Under the pieces are notes generated by a model. It was not told where the DNA came from, did not search any database, and worked only from the letters and a program-made list of their open reading frames with translations. From the NCBI RefSeq assembly GCF_007655135.1, contig NC_045130.1:23255363-23319362 (forward strand): 64,000 bases of DNA. Reading direction: 5' to 3'. This DNA comes from Punica granatum. Taxonomy: Eukaryota; Streptophyta; Magnoliopsida; Myrtales; Lythraceae. Positions 12,693 to 22,906 of the stretch are shown piece by piece. A program made the position numbers and the translations under genes. Positions within the stretch are counted from its first letter, which is position 1. Each line of letters opens with the position of its first letter.

Positions 12693-13284
12693 TTTGGAAT
12701 TTAGAATTAGCGTGGAGCGCTATGTGATATGGTTCGTTTGGCGTTTGGTCTGGACCACCTCATGCCCGGTGGCTGATGATGACCTTCTATTGTTTGTCCT
12801 CCTTTGAACATCGTCGGTTTGGGCGGTGTGGTGCATCCCTCAACGACTTCCGGTGCCTCGAGAGCACGACCTGCCGCGTGAGGCAGACATGAATCCGTCG
12901 GCGGGGATCGTCCCTTGGGGTTCTCGATCGCGCCTGTATGTAGAAAAGAAAAGCCTACACAGGATGTCAGCCGCGCGAAATCGTTGAGACTACGACGCGT
13001 AAATGGAATCTATGTAAAGATGTGTTGGGGACATAATATCGGTGGCCATTTGGAAGGCGGCCGTGTCCCTATCGAAGAATGACTTTTCTGAGACGGGTAA
13101 CTCGTAGAATCATGTGCATAAAGGTAACGGGAGGGATCTTATGGGATCCTCCAAATCAAGGATACGTCGATTCGACTCCTTTCCGGGGCGAGTCTCGAGC
13201 CTGGAGAGTCGAAGAGAGTTTGCTTGCATCGGAGAATGACGAACCACTACTCGGTGTAGCTTCACGGAGAAGTGTTGCCTTTCT
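12693..13284. other. unassigned part of element C 3' region
   Basis: About 590 bases between the minisatellite and the CCTAGG block. Only short frames exist and none resembles a known protein. Nothing further can be said from the sequence. Confidence 0.5.
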
Positions 13285-13502
13285 TTCGTGGTCGAGCCGA
13301 AATTGTCCCCTAACTTTTGCCTAGGCCGTAAGATGCGTGATAACCTAGCGGGATTTTTTATTTGATTTTTTTCTCACATGAATGCTCACCTTTTGCTACG
13401 ATCCCCATGTTTGGGCCGGATCGCACCCCTCGGGTCCTCTAGCTTTTGCCTAGGCTGCCCTTTGAGTGTTTTTTGACCTAGCGAGGAATGATTTATGCTC
13501 TC
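13285..13502 (-). repeat. CCTAGG 3'-UTR module of element C
   Basis: The reverse complement matches element A's 3' UTR at about 28480-28700, including GCCTAGGCAAAAGTTAG, GGTGAGCATTCATGTGAG and the ACCACGAAAGAAA segment. It holds two copies of the motif CGCTAGGTYR...GCCTAGGCAAAAG. This is a conserved non-coding block downstream of integrase in this family. Confidence 0.8.
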
Positions 13503-16500
13503 TGTCAGCACCCCATTTTGGCCCACCGGCTTCCCAAACGAGAATCCCCGATCAAAGCCCGGGTTACTATTCACCACCCGGCAATCGGAGGTGAACGTGC
13601 GGCCACGGAGTCACGAACAATGGGAGAAGAGCTGGGTCAATTAGAAAAGCCGAAAAGAGCAGTCAGAAGAATGAACGAACAAGGAATCCTGAAAACGACG
13701 GAGCTGGCACTATGGCACTATTCATCACCGAGTCACCGAAGCACCGAAAGGTGCCCAATATGGGACTCCAAAAATCCCTCTCAGTGCCAAAGTGACCAAT
13801 GACACGTCCGGACGCATTTTCGGGGCAAACCACATGAGCCGAGACACCCCGATCTCTCATGGAAGCCTTTTTTGATAGAGCTCCCGAGGCCCGACCCACT
13901 GACAAGTAAACGGCACCCGGAAACGGGCCTACAGGCACCCAAGGACCACCAAGGTCGGGGATCAAACCTCAGATGACCTTCCGAAACTCGACTTGGTTTC
14001 CCGAGGGACGTTCCAGTGGTCACGAACGTCTCCCGGCGAGCCTTCGGGGCACGTCCACAAAAAACAGAGATCACAACGATCCCCGAGCACCTCAAGACAT
14101 TCAGGGAACACTGAGAAAATCCCGGTCACAAGTCCCTAGGCCTCCCCGGGCTGACGGTCCTCGGCCTAGGGCGACGAGCCAACGATCCCCCACGGGGCAT
14201 AAGGGCCACCGAAACGAATGTCAGGATGCACAAAGAGCAATCAGGGACCGGGGGACGCTAAACTCCGCTCCGAACGTCCAAACAGGGCAAAACCGACTCT
14301 CAAGGTGCCGAGTCACCCGAACGTTCGTTCACGCGACGCATGGCGATATTAGACTCATTCAAATCCTCATCATTCAAGCATTCCAAATCTTCAAATTAAT
14401 TGGACATCGGAGATCGGATGCGAGCTCGATCAAGTTTCAAGCATTTTCCGGCTTTTCTCTCAATCGAATGGGACCCACAGCTCAGCCAAGCCAAGCCACC
14501 AAGCCGCGGCTCAAACCCAAGATCTCGGCTCAACCCCAAGCCACGGCTTGGCCGCCCAAGCTCGGCTAGATCCCTCCATAGCCGTCGGCTCCAAGCCCCA
14601 AAAAGCCCCCTCCACCACAAATTTCAAATTGCTCTTACACCCATCACCTCTCCATCACTTCCCATCAACTTTCTTTTGCTTTCCCCTCACTCAACATGAC
14701 CATTTTCCCTCCTTAATCCCCTTAGGAATTTCGGCAGCCCCCCTAAGAAAATTCGGCAGCCTCCATTAGCCTCAAAACCGCAATTAACCTCCCTTAATCG
14801 AACCGTTAGAGCTCCCTATAAGTTCCCATTCCTCATTGACCTTAATCACTTCTTCAACTCCACTCTCTCTCAAGCCAACTTCTCTCCAAAAACCTCTCAA
14901 GCTCCAGCCCACTTCCACTCCTTCGTCCAGCCCGTGCCAAGGCCAAAACCGGCCGAAATCGTCGGAAAACCACCCGACCCGACTTAAGCCAAAAATCACC
15001 AAACTCCCTAGCCTACATATTTTCCACCCCCTAAGTCCATTTCCGGGCTTAGATTTTCGATTTGAAGCTTCCTACACCCCGTTCCAGCCGTGAGAACATT
15101 CGGGTCCCGAGAACCCCCTAGCCGTGCACATCGAGCCAACCACGTGCCATTTCTTCCCACGACTTCGTCGAGTCATGCCATCATGTTCAAAGGGCTCCTC
15201 ACAACCCTCACCCTCCCCCGTGAAGAGATGGTCATGGTTCGAGGGCCGATCAACTGTGCACAACCGTCGTTCACCCGCTTCTCTCTTACCGGGTTCCTCA
15301 CAGTTTTACCGAACTTTCTCTCACATTTTCGGGTTTGTCCAGGCCTTGGCACGTTCGGGTCTACCCACGATCACCTAGATCTGCCTCTTAGGAGTCCAAC
15401 GAACCCGACCTCGCATCGTACCGTGGTCGGAGCAAGCGTGCCGAGCCGTTTTCCCGAAACTGCCGCGGCTGCACTTTCACCCGGGTCACCCACCCATGAC
15501 GTCCAACCCGAGTCTTGCGACTCCCACGGCCGCTTCCCCGACTCCTTTCCTCTTGCATCGAGGCTAGGTAACATTCTTCTACGGCTTAGAGAAGCTAGAA
15601 CCCTCGTCTTTTTGCTTGTATGAGATGTTAATATGATCTAAAGAACCGGAATGCATGAAAAAAGTTATCTTTCCTTTAGGTTCGGACTTTCCCATGCAAG
15701 CCATGCATCGTCATGTGTTCCATTTCTTTATCACGTTCATATGCCGTATAAACATGCATATATAACGTGAAATGGTCCGAGTCCGTAAGGATGAGACCGC
15801 CATAGACTCGAGGAAGCCCTTGAGCCTCTCGGCCGAGCCCCATAAAGGAAGGCCGTGAGCCTCTTTGGCTTCCTAGGGTCCATGACCTTCTCCTCTTTCC
15901 GGATTAGGCCGTCTCTACATTCGGGAAGTCTCTAACCGCGGCTAAGACGTGTTGGAATGAGGGGAATGGCTCGGAATCTAGGAAGTAGAGCCCTTGGAGG
16001 GTTCGGCCACGCCAAGGAACCCACGGCCACCTCCTTGCAATGGGGGCCGTGAAGCTCCTTGGCCTATCCGAAGCCTTAGGGCTCTCCTCTCCTTGATGTC
16101 GTGCGATTCCCGTGTATTATTCCTAAGTTTATCATGGAATGAGCTAGTAGCGTTCGTCGATTTCGTGAATATGATGTTCTTTGAGTGTCTCATATGCTTA
16201 TTTGTGCAAATCGGGGTCGTGTCGACATCGATTTAGTGAAATGTGTGTTATCATCATCGTACGTGTCATTTGTTGCATGCAAAAGGGGCGATTAGGAACG
16301 GTGTGAAAGACCCGCCGAAACTCGAATCGGGTGAAGGAGTATTCGGCCGTTCCCCTTTGAAAGGTGGCCGAATCACCCGTGACCCCTTTGGAGTCTCGGT
16401 TGGCCTCTCCATTGTTCCGAAGTCGATCCTTGGAATTGTTTGCGATCGCGCTTCCTTTTAATCGTTGTCTATACGCTTATTACTTACTCCACATGTTAGA

Positions 16501-18486
16501 TCCCGGTATCGCCCGTCAAAACCATAACCACGACATGGAGCAATAAACATCGAATAATTTCACAAACGGGACAAGTGGGACGCGCTACTCGGTTAATTAA
16601 ACCACTCGGACTAAATAATTGGGTAAATTGGTTATTAATTTGTAAACGCATCGATGATTCACGGAGCGGCGAGAATGCCATTTTCCATTAAAAATTCACA
16701 ATTTCAAAATACCCAGTCGTGTAACACGAATAGAATTGATGTCTAGGGAGTACTCAAGTGCCACGACTCGAGTCCGGGCCCAATTTGAGGCGGCCCGAGT
16801 CGGGGCACGAGAGTCCTTCTTAGATTCCTTCGAGTGACACGATCTCCAATTTATACACGAACATTGCAATTTTATTATCCAAAGGCATAATTGTCATTCC
16901 GTGATTCACCGATACCCTAGGTGCTAGGGAGTCGGAAACGCCTCGATCTATGGACGGAAAAGGGCTACCCGTTCGGGTACGAGTCTCATTCGCACGGCCC
17001 ATTCCGTCCACTTTCGGTATTTCTATCTTCCTATCGTAGATTCGGTGAGGAGCATTTTATTTTAGTTACAAAACACAAAGAACCGGACTAATCATACATC
17101 CGGTCTAATCAAACACTAGATAATGGATAGGTGGAACGATAGATTCCAATCTAGAGTCAAAACACGAGTTTGGCTAATTCGGTGAAACCGCAGTGACACT
17201 TAACTGAATAAGAGTCATAAAACAAACACACACATGTAATTGGCTTAGAGCCTTACCCTAGCCCGCCCTCTATGTTTGCCTAGGTTAGATGCATTGTTTG
17301 CCAATCAACCACGGGTAATAACTGATTAAATCACGTACATTCGACTTAATATACCACTTGTCTGTATTCACCGACAATTGTCAGTTGTTGTCTGTATTGT
17401 GTCAGTTTTATCGGTTTTCTTCTGTTTTGTCTTTGCATATGATGATTTATTGCGGTTCGGGCCCGAGCCCACAGGTCACGTGTTGCACGGGGTCCAACGC
17501 CCCACATCACCGAACGCGTGGTCCAACACCTCTTAACTCACTGAGGGCGTGCAACTCGAGTGCGGAATGGGATCTAGCCTCGATTCACCGTCACACTCCG
17601 AATGCGGCTTATGTGGAAGGCGGATTTGGACTAAGCGAGTGAAACGGGTTTAGATATCACCCGGGAGCTCGATCGGTCCATCGGATATAGTGAAAACCGA
17701 CCGGTTCTCCTGAAAACCGTTGGACCGATCGGACCCGACCCCCGGCTCCTCGAGCCCGCGTTGCCTTAATTTGTTTATCGGTTATTCAAAATACTCGGTG
17801 AGCCAGAGCGGAATATTGGCCCAATGCAAACCGATCGGGATCCATTTACTTATTCAGTTATACTTTGTAATTAGTTGAGAGAATATTGCGAGAATTCTAT
17901 TTGTATGTTCATTCGTGTATTTGTAAGGATCCCCGATCGGCGAGCGAGAGGTCCGAGTGCCGGGTCGGTTAAGTTGGTCTATCGCCACCAAAGGGTGAGT
18001 AAGCTCGGATACTTGTGGCTTCGGTTCACGCAGGGATTCGACCATCACGGTTCGGTGAACTGTAACTCTAAGATAGTGAACCGACTCCTCGATGCACAAG
18101 CCTACTCATCTTTCGGACTCTTGGCCCAACTTGATAAATTCATCGAATTTACGGTGTGAAAATGGGCGAGTCGAGCGCAACTCTAAATCACGCGGTAAAT
18201 AAACAAAATGACAAGCCTAGCAAGCTAGAGTACCGAAAGGGCGTGCGGGATATAGGCCTGCACGTAATAGAACCCCCGAATTCGGAATTTCCAGTTCCGT
18301 ACGACCATTGCCTTAGCATTTAGGCGTACCCCGTACCCCTAGACCCGGGTAACTTGCCGGCCCTCGACCTTCGGGTCGTAAAATGGCAAGTGGCGACTCC
18401 TTCTCACGTGCGTCCGTCGCGCGTCCCCGGGAAGGTGGACAATCCCAAGCCGCGTTTGCTCAGGCGCGCGCATGCATGCCCCGACA
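13503..18486 (+). mobile_element. 5' LTR of element A (4,984 bp)
   Basis: It starts TGTCAGCACCCCATTTTGGC at 13503, ends ...CCCCGACA at 18486, and is followed by GCT and the PBS. Compared with the E LTR it lacks about 22 bases just before its end (E has GAGATTAAATTCGGGTGCGC there). It contains a candidate TATA box near 14816, a GC-rich part after it, and the CGATCGGGATCCATTT and GCGGGATATAGGCC segments shared by all LTRs here. The many short ORFs are not conserved and are not annotated. Confidence 0.85.
14816..14822 (+). promoter_or_regulatory. candidate TATA box of LTR A
   Basis: CTATAAG lies about 1.3 kb into the LTR, upstream of a CT-rich stretch. The same location carries TTTATAA in E, CTATAAG in C and a strong CTATAAATA in B, so it is the likely core promoter. 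Confidence 0.45.
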
Positions 18487-18489
18487 GCT

Positions 18490-18507
18490 TGGCGACTCCA
18501 CTGGGGA
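18490..18507 (+). promoter_or_regulatory. primer-binding site, tRNA-Arg
   Basis: TGGCGACTCCACTGGGGA is complementary to the 3' end of a plant tRNA-Arg including CCA (...TCCCCAGTGGAGTCGCCA). It starts three bases after the LTR end. The same 18-mer is present in B and E, and with one change in G. A tRNA-Arg primer is typical of Ogre-type elements. Confidence 0.9.
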
Positions 18508-19091
18508 CATACTTAGAGGGTTCGGGCTCGTTCCCGCTTACTTTGTTTGCTTGTTTATTTACCGCTTTCCGCATTTCCCGCTTATCTACTTTACGCACTT
18601 TTATTTCCCGCACATGCATTGCACATCATACTAGCTTCTTAGGTACCTTGTCCGACATCCCACGGGCACCAATATAGGAAGCTAGGTTAGTCAGAGGTTC
18701 CGAGTAAGGGAACGGATCGAGTCGGCTATGCCACCGAACCGGCCCCCAAAGATCCTCGCTCGATTTCAAGGAATTCACACCCTTGAGTCGGGAGCCCCCA
18801 TCCATAGTTAGCGGTTCTCCCAGTAGCACCGAAAACCATGCATACACAGGGGCCGTCATGCTGGACCAATTTTTACCTCCATGCCGTCAACCGACCCAAA
18901 AGTCGAGTCTTTGAGTCGGCCCGTAGTTTTTTAGGACGGGCATTTTGTTGTTTCTGAAAGAAAGAGCGGTGTATATTGTAAAGAACACGACTATAATTTA
19001 CCTTTTCACACTGCATACATTTTTCGAAAAAACTTAGGATATTGCATTGATTTGATTCTTAAAATGTTAAGCCGGTATCTCCTCCATCTAG
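18508..19091 (+). promoter_or_regulatory. 5' leader of element A with conserved hairpin
   Basis: Non-coding leader between PBS and ORF1. About 18652-18813 is strongly conserved in all four elements with a PBS, while the flanks are not. Within it TCAAGG (18766-18771) and CCTTGA (18781-18786) form a short stem retained in B, E and G. Conservation in a non-coding leader suggests an RNA signal such as packaging or dimerisation; that function is inferred. The leader ends in ...CCATCTAG directly before a donor-like GTAAGG. Confidence 0.6.
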
Positions 19092-20865
19092 GTAAGGATG
19101 GACCGCCCGGCTCCCGGTCTCAGACTCGAAGCAATCACACCTCCAAGACAAGACATCATGTGCATTTGGAGGACGCTCCGGCCGGTGGATCACGCTTTCA
19201 TCCAGGGCATTATCGAAGACATGGTTATGTTCGCCGAGACCCCGGTGGATTGGATCTTCTTGAGGACCGCCGCCGAATTTTGGGATCCCGAGCACGCAGT
19301 GTTCAACTTCCAAGGATCGGAGTTAGCCCCCACAATTGAAGAATACACGGCACTCACCCAGAGGCCCACGCCCACGACCCACGGCATCTTCGTGCCTAAC
19401 CCGTTCACAACCGTCCAGGGTCAGCTCTCCACTCTTCTCCACATACCTGCTCAAGACATCCACGAGGAGCTTCATGAGAGGTGGGATCAAGGCATCAGGA
19501 TCGCGTGGCTCTCCGATTGGACGCTTCTCCGCGCGATGACACCTACAACGGCTTCCTATCAGCGCGATGCCTGCCATGGATTCTTACTCTTGGTCTTTGG
19601 CACTCTCCTGTTTCCGTACTCACCGAACCTCATTGACGGGGCTATAGCCCAAGTCGTCCTCCAAGCGGTGGGAGGCCATAGTTACATGGAGGCTTTATTA
19701 GCCAAGACCGTCCGGTCTCTTGACTATGTTAGGGAGGTTCGGCGCGGCAGGATTAGGGGATCCCCGCACCTACTTCAGATTTGGCTTCTCGCCCATATCC
19801 GCCCCTTTTGCTCATCACATCCGTTCTCCTACATCGCCGACGAGCGTTCGCTGATCGAGCGCCTGGTACCGGTTATCCCACCTCCCGAGCACAGTTTCTC
19901 GGAATGGAGGCGTTTTTGGCGTGAGTTGACGCTCGCACGCTTCTTATGGGTCGCTCGATGGAACCCCGGCGGCCCCATGATCACAGGATGTCCCGGAATT
20001 GTGGGAGTCCCCCTTCTCAGCCATTTGGGGAGCACACTCATATTCCCCGGCCGGGTAATCAGACAGCTCGACGGTTTACAAGACATTCCCGCCGAGGCGG
20101 ACCGTCTACCTTTCCGCATCCAGTGGGCCGACTCTACATCCACGGCCCCCGCAAGATTCCTACAGATCCGAGAGATTCGCCGCCAACGGGACGCTAGCAT
20201 CATACAGTGTCTGTACTTCCCCGAACACCCCACCGACGATGAACGAGTATTCTCCGCCACATCGGCATACGTGGCTCGGTTCTATGCACGGGGATTGGCA
20301 CCGCCGCAACGGTCCCAGGCCGCCCCGACTCCCCGCACGACATCCACCCTCGCCCCAGAAGCCGAAAGCTCCATCCAAGCGGCTATGCACGCAGAACTAC
20401 GGGCCGTCAGGGAAGAACGGGATAGGCTCCGTTGCGAGCTTGTTGATTCCCGCGCAGAAGTCGCGGATTACAGGGAGCTCCAGACAGAGTTGACTCGAGC
20501 ACGCGCCCGAGTTGCACATCTAGATCGGGAGATGGCCCGTTTGAGCGCGGAATTGGACCGAGTGCACAAGAGGGCGCGCAACCTCGCCCACCCTTAGGAT
20601 TAGCGGAAGCGCCTATTTTGGCCCTCGCTCGGACCTACGCCGCTTTCAAACGGCCACCGAGCGCAAAGGGATGTCGGCTTTATGTTTATGTTCCTTTCTT
20701 TTCCTCCGTATGTTCTATTTTGTAAAATTATGGAACTTGAAGATGATCAATGTAATGACATTAGCGTTTTGAAAACTCATGCATCTCATACATCTTGTCC
20801 TTTTATTTATTCCGCACTTATCATTTGAGATATCGATGTTTGCCCTTACACATTCTTGGAATTAG
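19092..20865 (+). other. predicted alternative intron enclosing ORF1
   Basis: A donor-like CTAG|GTAAGG lies at 19091/19092, six bases before the ORF1 ATG. An acceptor-like GAATTAG|GTGATC lies at 20865/20866, 49 bases before the gag ATG. Equivalent pairs occur in G (CATTTAG|GTAAGA to CATACAG|GTACTA, 54768-56525 minus) and E (TTG|GTAAGG to TTTGCAG|GTGTAC, 49850-50414). Predicted lengths in A and G are nearly equal (1,774 and 1,758 bp). Removing it would place the leader just upstream of gag. This is a prediction from sequence only. Confidence 0.45.
19098..20597 (+). CDS. ORF1: DUF7745-like / plant-mobile-domain-like protein (499 aa)
   Basis: An intact extra ORF between the leader and gag. The start at 19098 (GTAAGGATGG) is supported by an aligned start in element G. 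Residues about 1-400 resemble the plant DUF7745 / aminotransferase-like mobile-domain family as I recognise it; conserved marks include DWxxLRTA near 52, EFWDPEHAVF near 60, YQRDACHGFLLL, RGSPHLLQIWLLAH and WNPGGPM. Residues about 420-495 are rich in E, R and L with heptad spacing and predict a coiled coil (ERDRLRCEL, LDREMARLSAEL). No catalytic motif is visible and the function is unknown. TAT/Ogre elements are known to carry unrelated extra ORFs before gag. It is free of stops although the gag-pol of the same element has seven. Related copies are in B, G and, as a remnant, E. Confidence 0.8.
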   Translation: MDRPAPGLRLEAITPPRQDIMCIWRTLRPVDHAFIQGIIEDMVMFAETPVDWIFLRTAAEFWDPEHAVFNFQGSELAPTIEEYTALTQRPTPTTHGIFVPNPFTTVQGQLSTLLHIPAQDIHEELHERWDQGIRIAWLSDWTLLRAMTPTTASYQRDACHGFLLLVFGTLLFPYSPNLIDGAIAQVVLQAVGGHSYMEALLAKTVRSLDYVREVRRGRIRGSPHLLQIWLLAHIRPFCSSHPFSYIADERSLIERLVPVIPPPEHSFSEWRRFWRELTLARFLWVARWNPGGPMITGCPGIVGVPLLSHLGSTLIFPGRVIRQLDGLQDIPAEADRLPFRIQWADSTSTAPARFLQIREIRRQRDASIIQCLYFPEHPTDDERVFSATSAYVARFYARGLAPPQRSQAAPTPRTTSTLAPEAESSIQAAMHAELRAVREERDRLRCELVDSRAEVADYRELQTELTRARARVAHLDREMARLSAELDRVHKRARNLAHP

Positions 20866-20914
20866 GTGATCACAACTGGCGTCACATCGCTACCCGACTC
20901 GTCAGCGTCTCAGG
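20598..20914 (+). other. ORF1-gag spacer with conserved blocks
   Basis: Non-coding spacer. The stretch ACATTAGCGTTTTGAAAACT (from 20759) is recognisable in E (about 50310) and G (about 54855, minus). CAACTGGCGTCACATCG (about 20873-20889) is identical in G (about 54745-54761, minus). The predicted splice acceptor lies between these two blocks. Confidence 0.6.
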
Positions 20915-22906
20915 ATGGCGGAAGGGGATCATGTCGATGTTTCCAAAGAAGTCAACCCTTCGGTCCCGACTCTCTCTCAACCACCGCAAACGCACGCTCC
21001 GCCGCCTCTCACTCCTGCAGGCGTACTCCCGGCGTATTCCGACGCCCCTCCAACACATCTCCCGCCCCCGACGTCCTCAGGGGCACCTCTGCCACCGGCT
21101 TCATTAACTTCCGCCGCTACCGACGACCAAGCCCGCATTGCGGCACTCGAGGGCACGGTCAACCAAATGGCCACCAACATGGCAGAGCTGCTCGCCCTGC
21201 TCAGAGGACCTAACCGGGCCTCCTCGAGCTCCACACCTCCGCCGGGACCGGGGCCGACAGTCGACCCGAAACCCGGGATTCCACCGACCCAAGCCCCGGA
21301 GAATATGGATGTGCCCGCACCACCAATACTGCATACGTCCGTGGCTCAACCTTTCACCAACCCATATCCGCCACCGCCGACCCCCACGGCCGTCCCTCTT
21401 CCACCGGCGGCATTCCTCACTTCAGATCAGGTCCTATCCGCGCCACCGCCTGTTTCCATGCCGGCCCCGGCAGCAGCCTATACAGTCCCTCCGCCGACAG
21501 TTTTCCCGACCTCAGGTGCACCTGCTCCGATTCATTTTCGAACCACGGAGTTCCCACCCTACTCATCGTTACAACCCCATGCCAGCCTCTCTTACCCGGC
21601 GCCACCCCCCATAAACACCACCTTCCATGAACCGGGCATGCCGACCCATGCAGCCCAGCTCGCCTCACCAACGCACTTCTTCCCTGAGGCTGACGCCGAA
21701 CAAGAACGCAGACTGAAGCGAATGGAAGAGACAATACGAGCCCTGTAAGCAAACGATGCTCGACCCGATGCGCGCTACGGTGACTACAGTTTATTCCCAG
21801 GCATGCGCCTGCCCCCGAAGTTCAAAATCCCGGAGTTCAAGGCCTACGGGGGCACGACGGATCCACGCCATCATCTCCGCCATTACCGGGGAAAGATGCT
21901 ACAGTATTGGGAATACGAGGAGTTCGTCATCCATTCCTTCCAAGATAGTCTATCGGGACCCGCTTTCGATTGGTTCATGTCGTTGAAGGCCGAGGACATT
22001 CCGACGTGGGAGAACCTCTCCCGGAAGTTTATCGACCAATACCGACATTGCGCGGAAACGCCTCCCACACTTCTGGAGCTGAGTACAAAAGAAATGGCGC
22101 GGGGCCAAAGGTTCGAGGAATACGCTGCCAAGCGTAGTGCCCAAGCAGCAAAGCACATCCCTCCGATCAGCGAAGCACAGCAGGTTCAGTTGTTCTACTC
22201 CACACTGAGAGGAGTGTACTATTCACACTTGTTGGCACACACTTCGTCATTCTCCGACCTCATCGAGGCCGGGAAGAAGCTGGATTTGGGAATCAAACTC
22301 GGAAGGATGGAGGACCCCACCAACAAAGGAGAGGAGTCATCAAAGAAGGTCCCCGCGACATCATCGTCTGCCAGCGGGAGAAGGGGAAAGGAAATTTCGG
22401 TGAACACTGTCAACGCGGCACAACAGGCCTCCCAGCAATATTCGATGAACTTCACGGCGACGCCTCCCGTAGCTCCCTCCTACGCCCCGCATGCACCTCA
22501 ATATCGGCCTCAACCCCCTACCTAACCAATCTACTATTCCGCACTATCGCCTCCACCCCTACCTACGGTGTCGTCGCCCGTCGTCCACCATTATGCTCCT
22601 GCTCCATCTCAAGTCCCTCAATACCAACCTCCGGCTCCTAGGACTTCTCAGCCGACACAACGGGCCCCGCCCCCGCAAGGTCAACAAGGCGGTGCAGCGT
22701 AACCACAACCCCGCAGACAATACCCGGCCTTGCCGGTCCCACTTTCCCACATCTACCGGCAAATTCGTGACAAGGTCGGGACGACAGCGCCCAGCCCGAA
22801 CTTCGACCCGACCATCCAAGATCAGAGCAAGCAATGAGAGTACCACCGAGGGGCACCAGGACACACCCTAGACAATTGCTGGAAGTTAAGGGAGAAAATC
22901 CAAGAG
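20915..22906 (+). pseudogene. gag: gag of element A (four in-frame stops)
   Basis: One reading frame from ATG 20915 runs into the protease, interrupted by stops at 21746 (TAA), 22523 (TAA), 22700 (TAA) and 22835 (TGA). The first 277 residues are proline-rich with a short helical part near residues 75-95 (VNQMATNMAELLALL). The capsid-like retrotransposon gag domain follows at about 21800-22250 (RHHLRHYRGKMLQYW, FDWFMSLKAEDIPTW, FIDQY). A modified zinc-knuckle region follows at about 22838-22890 (EYHRGAPGHTLDNCW); the codon expected for its first cysteine is the TGA at 22835. The frame and domain order match gag of element G, which has no stop at the 21746 position. Confidence 0.85.

Larger units (their letters stand above)
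9563..13502 (-). mobile_element. 3' internal region of element C
   Basis: Reading on the minus strand from 13502 to 9563, this is the part of C between its lost coding region and its 3' LTR: a CCTAGG-containing UTR block (13285-13502), about 590 bases without recognised content (12693-13284), the large minisatellite (9719-12692) and about 150 bases shared with element B near the PPT, including ACTATAAGAAGCACC (about 9610-9635 versus 32300-32315). The element is cut at 13502/13503 by element A; its coding region and 5' LTR are not in the window. Confidence 0.75.

Noticed and set aside
13079..13324. 81-aa plus-strand ORF between the minisatellite and element A
   Set aside because: It overlaps the conserved minus-strand 3' UTR module of element C and resembles no protein.
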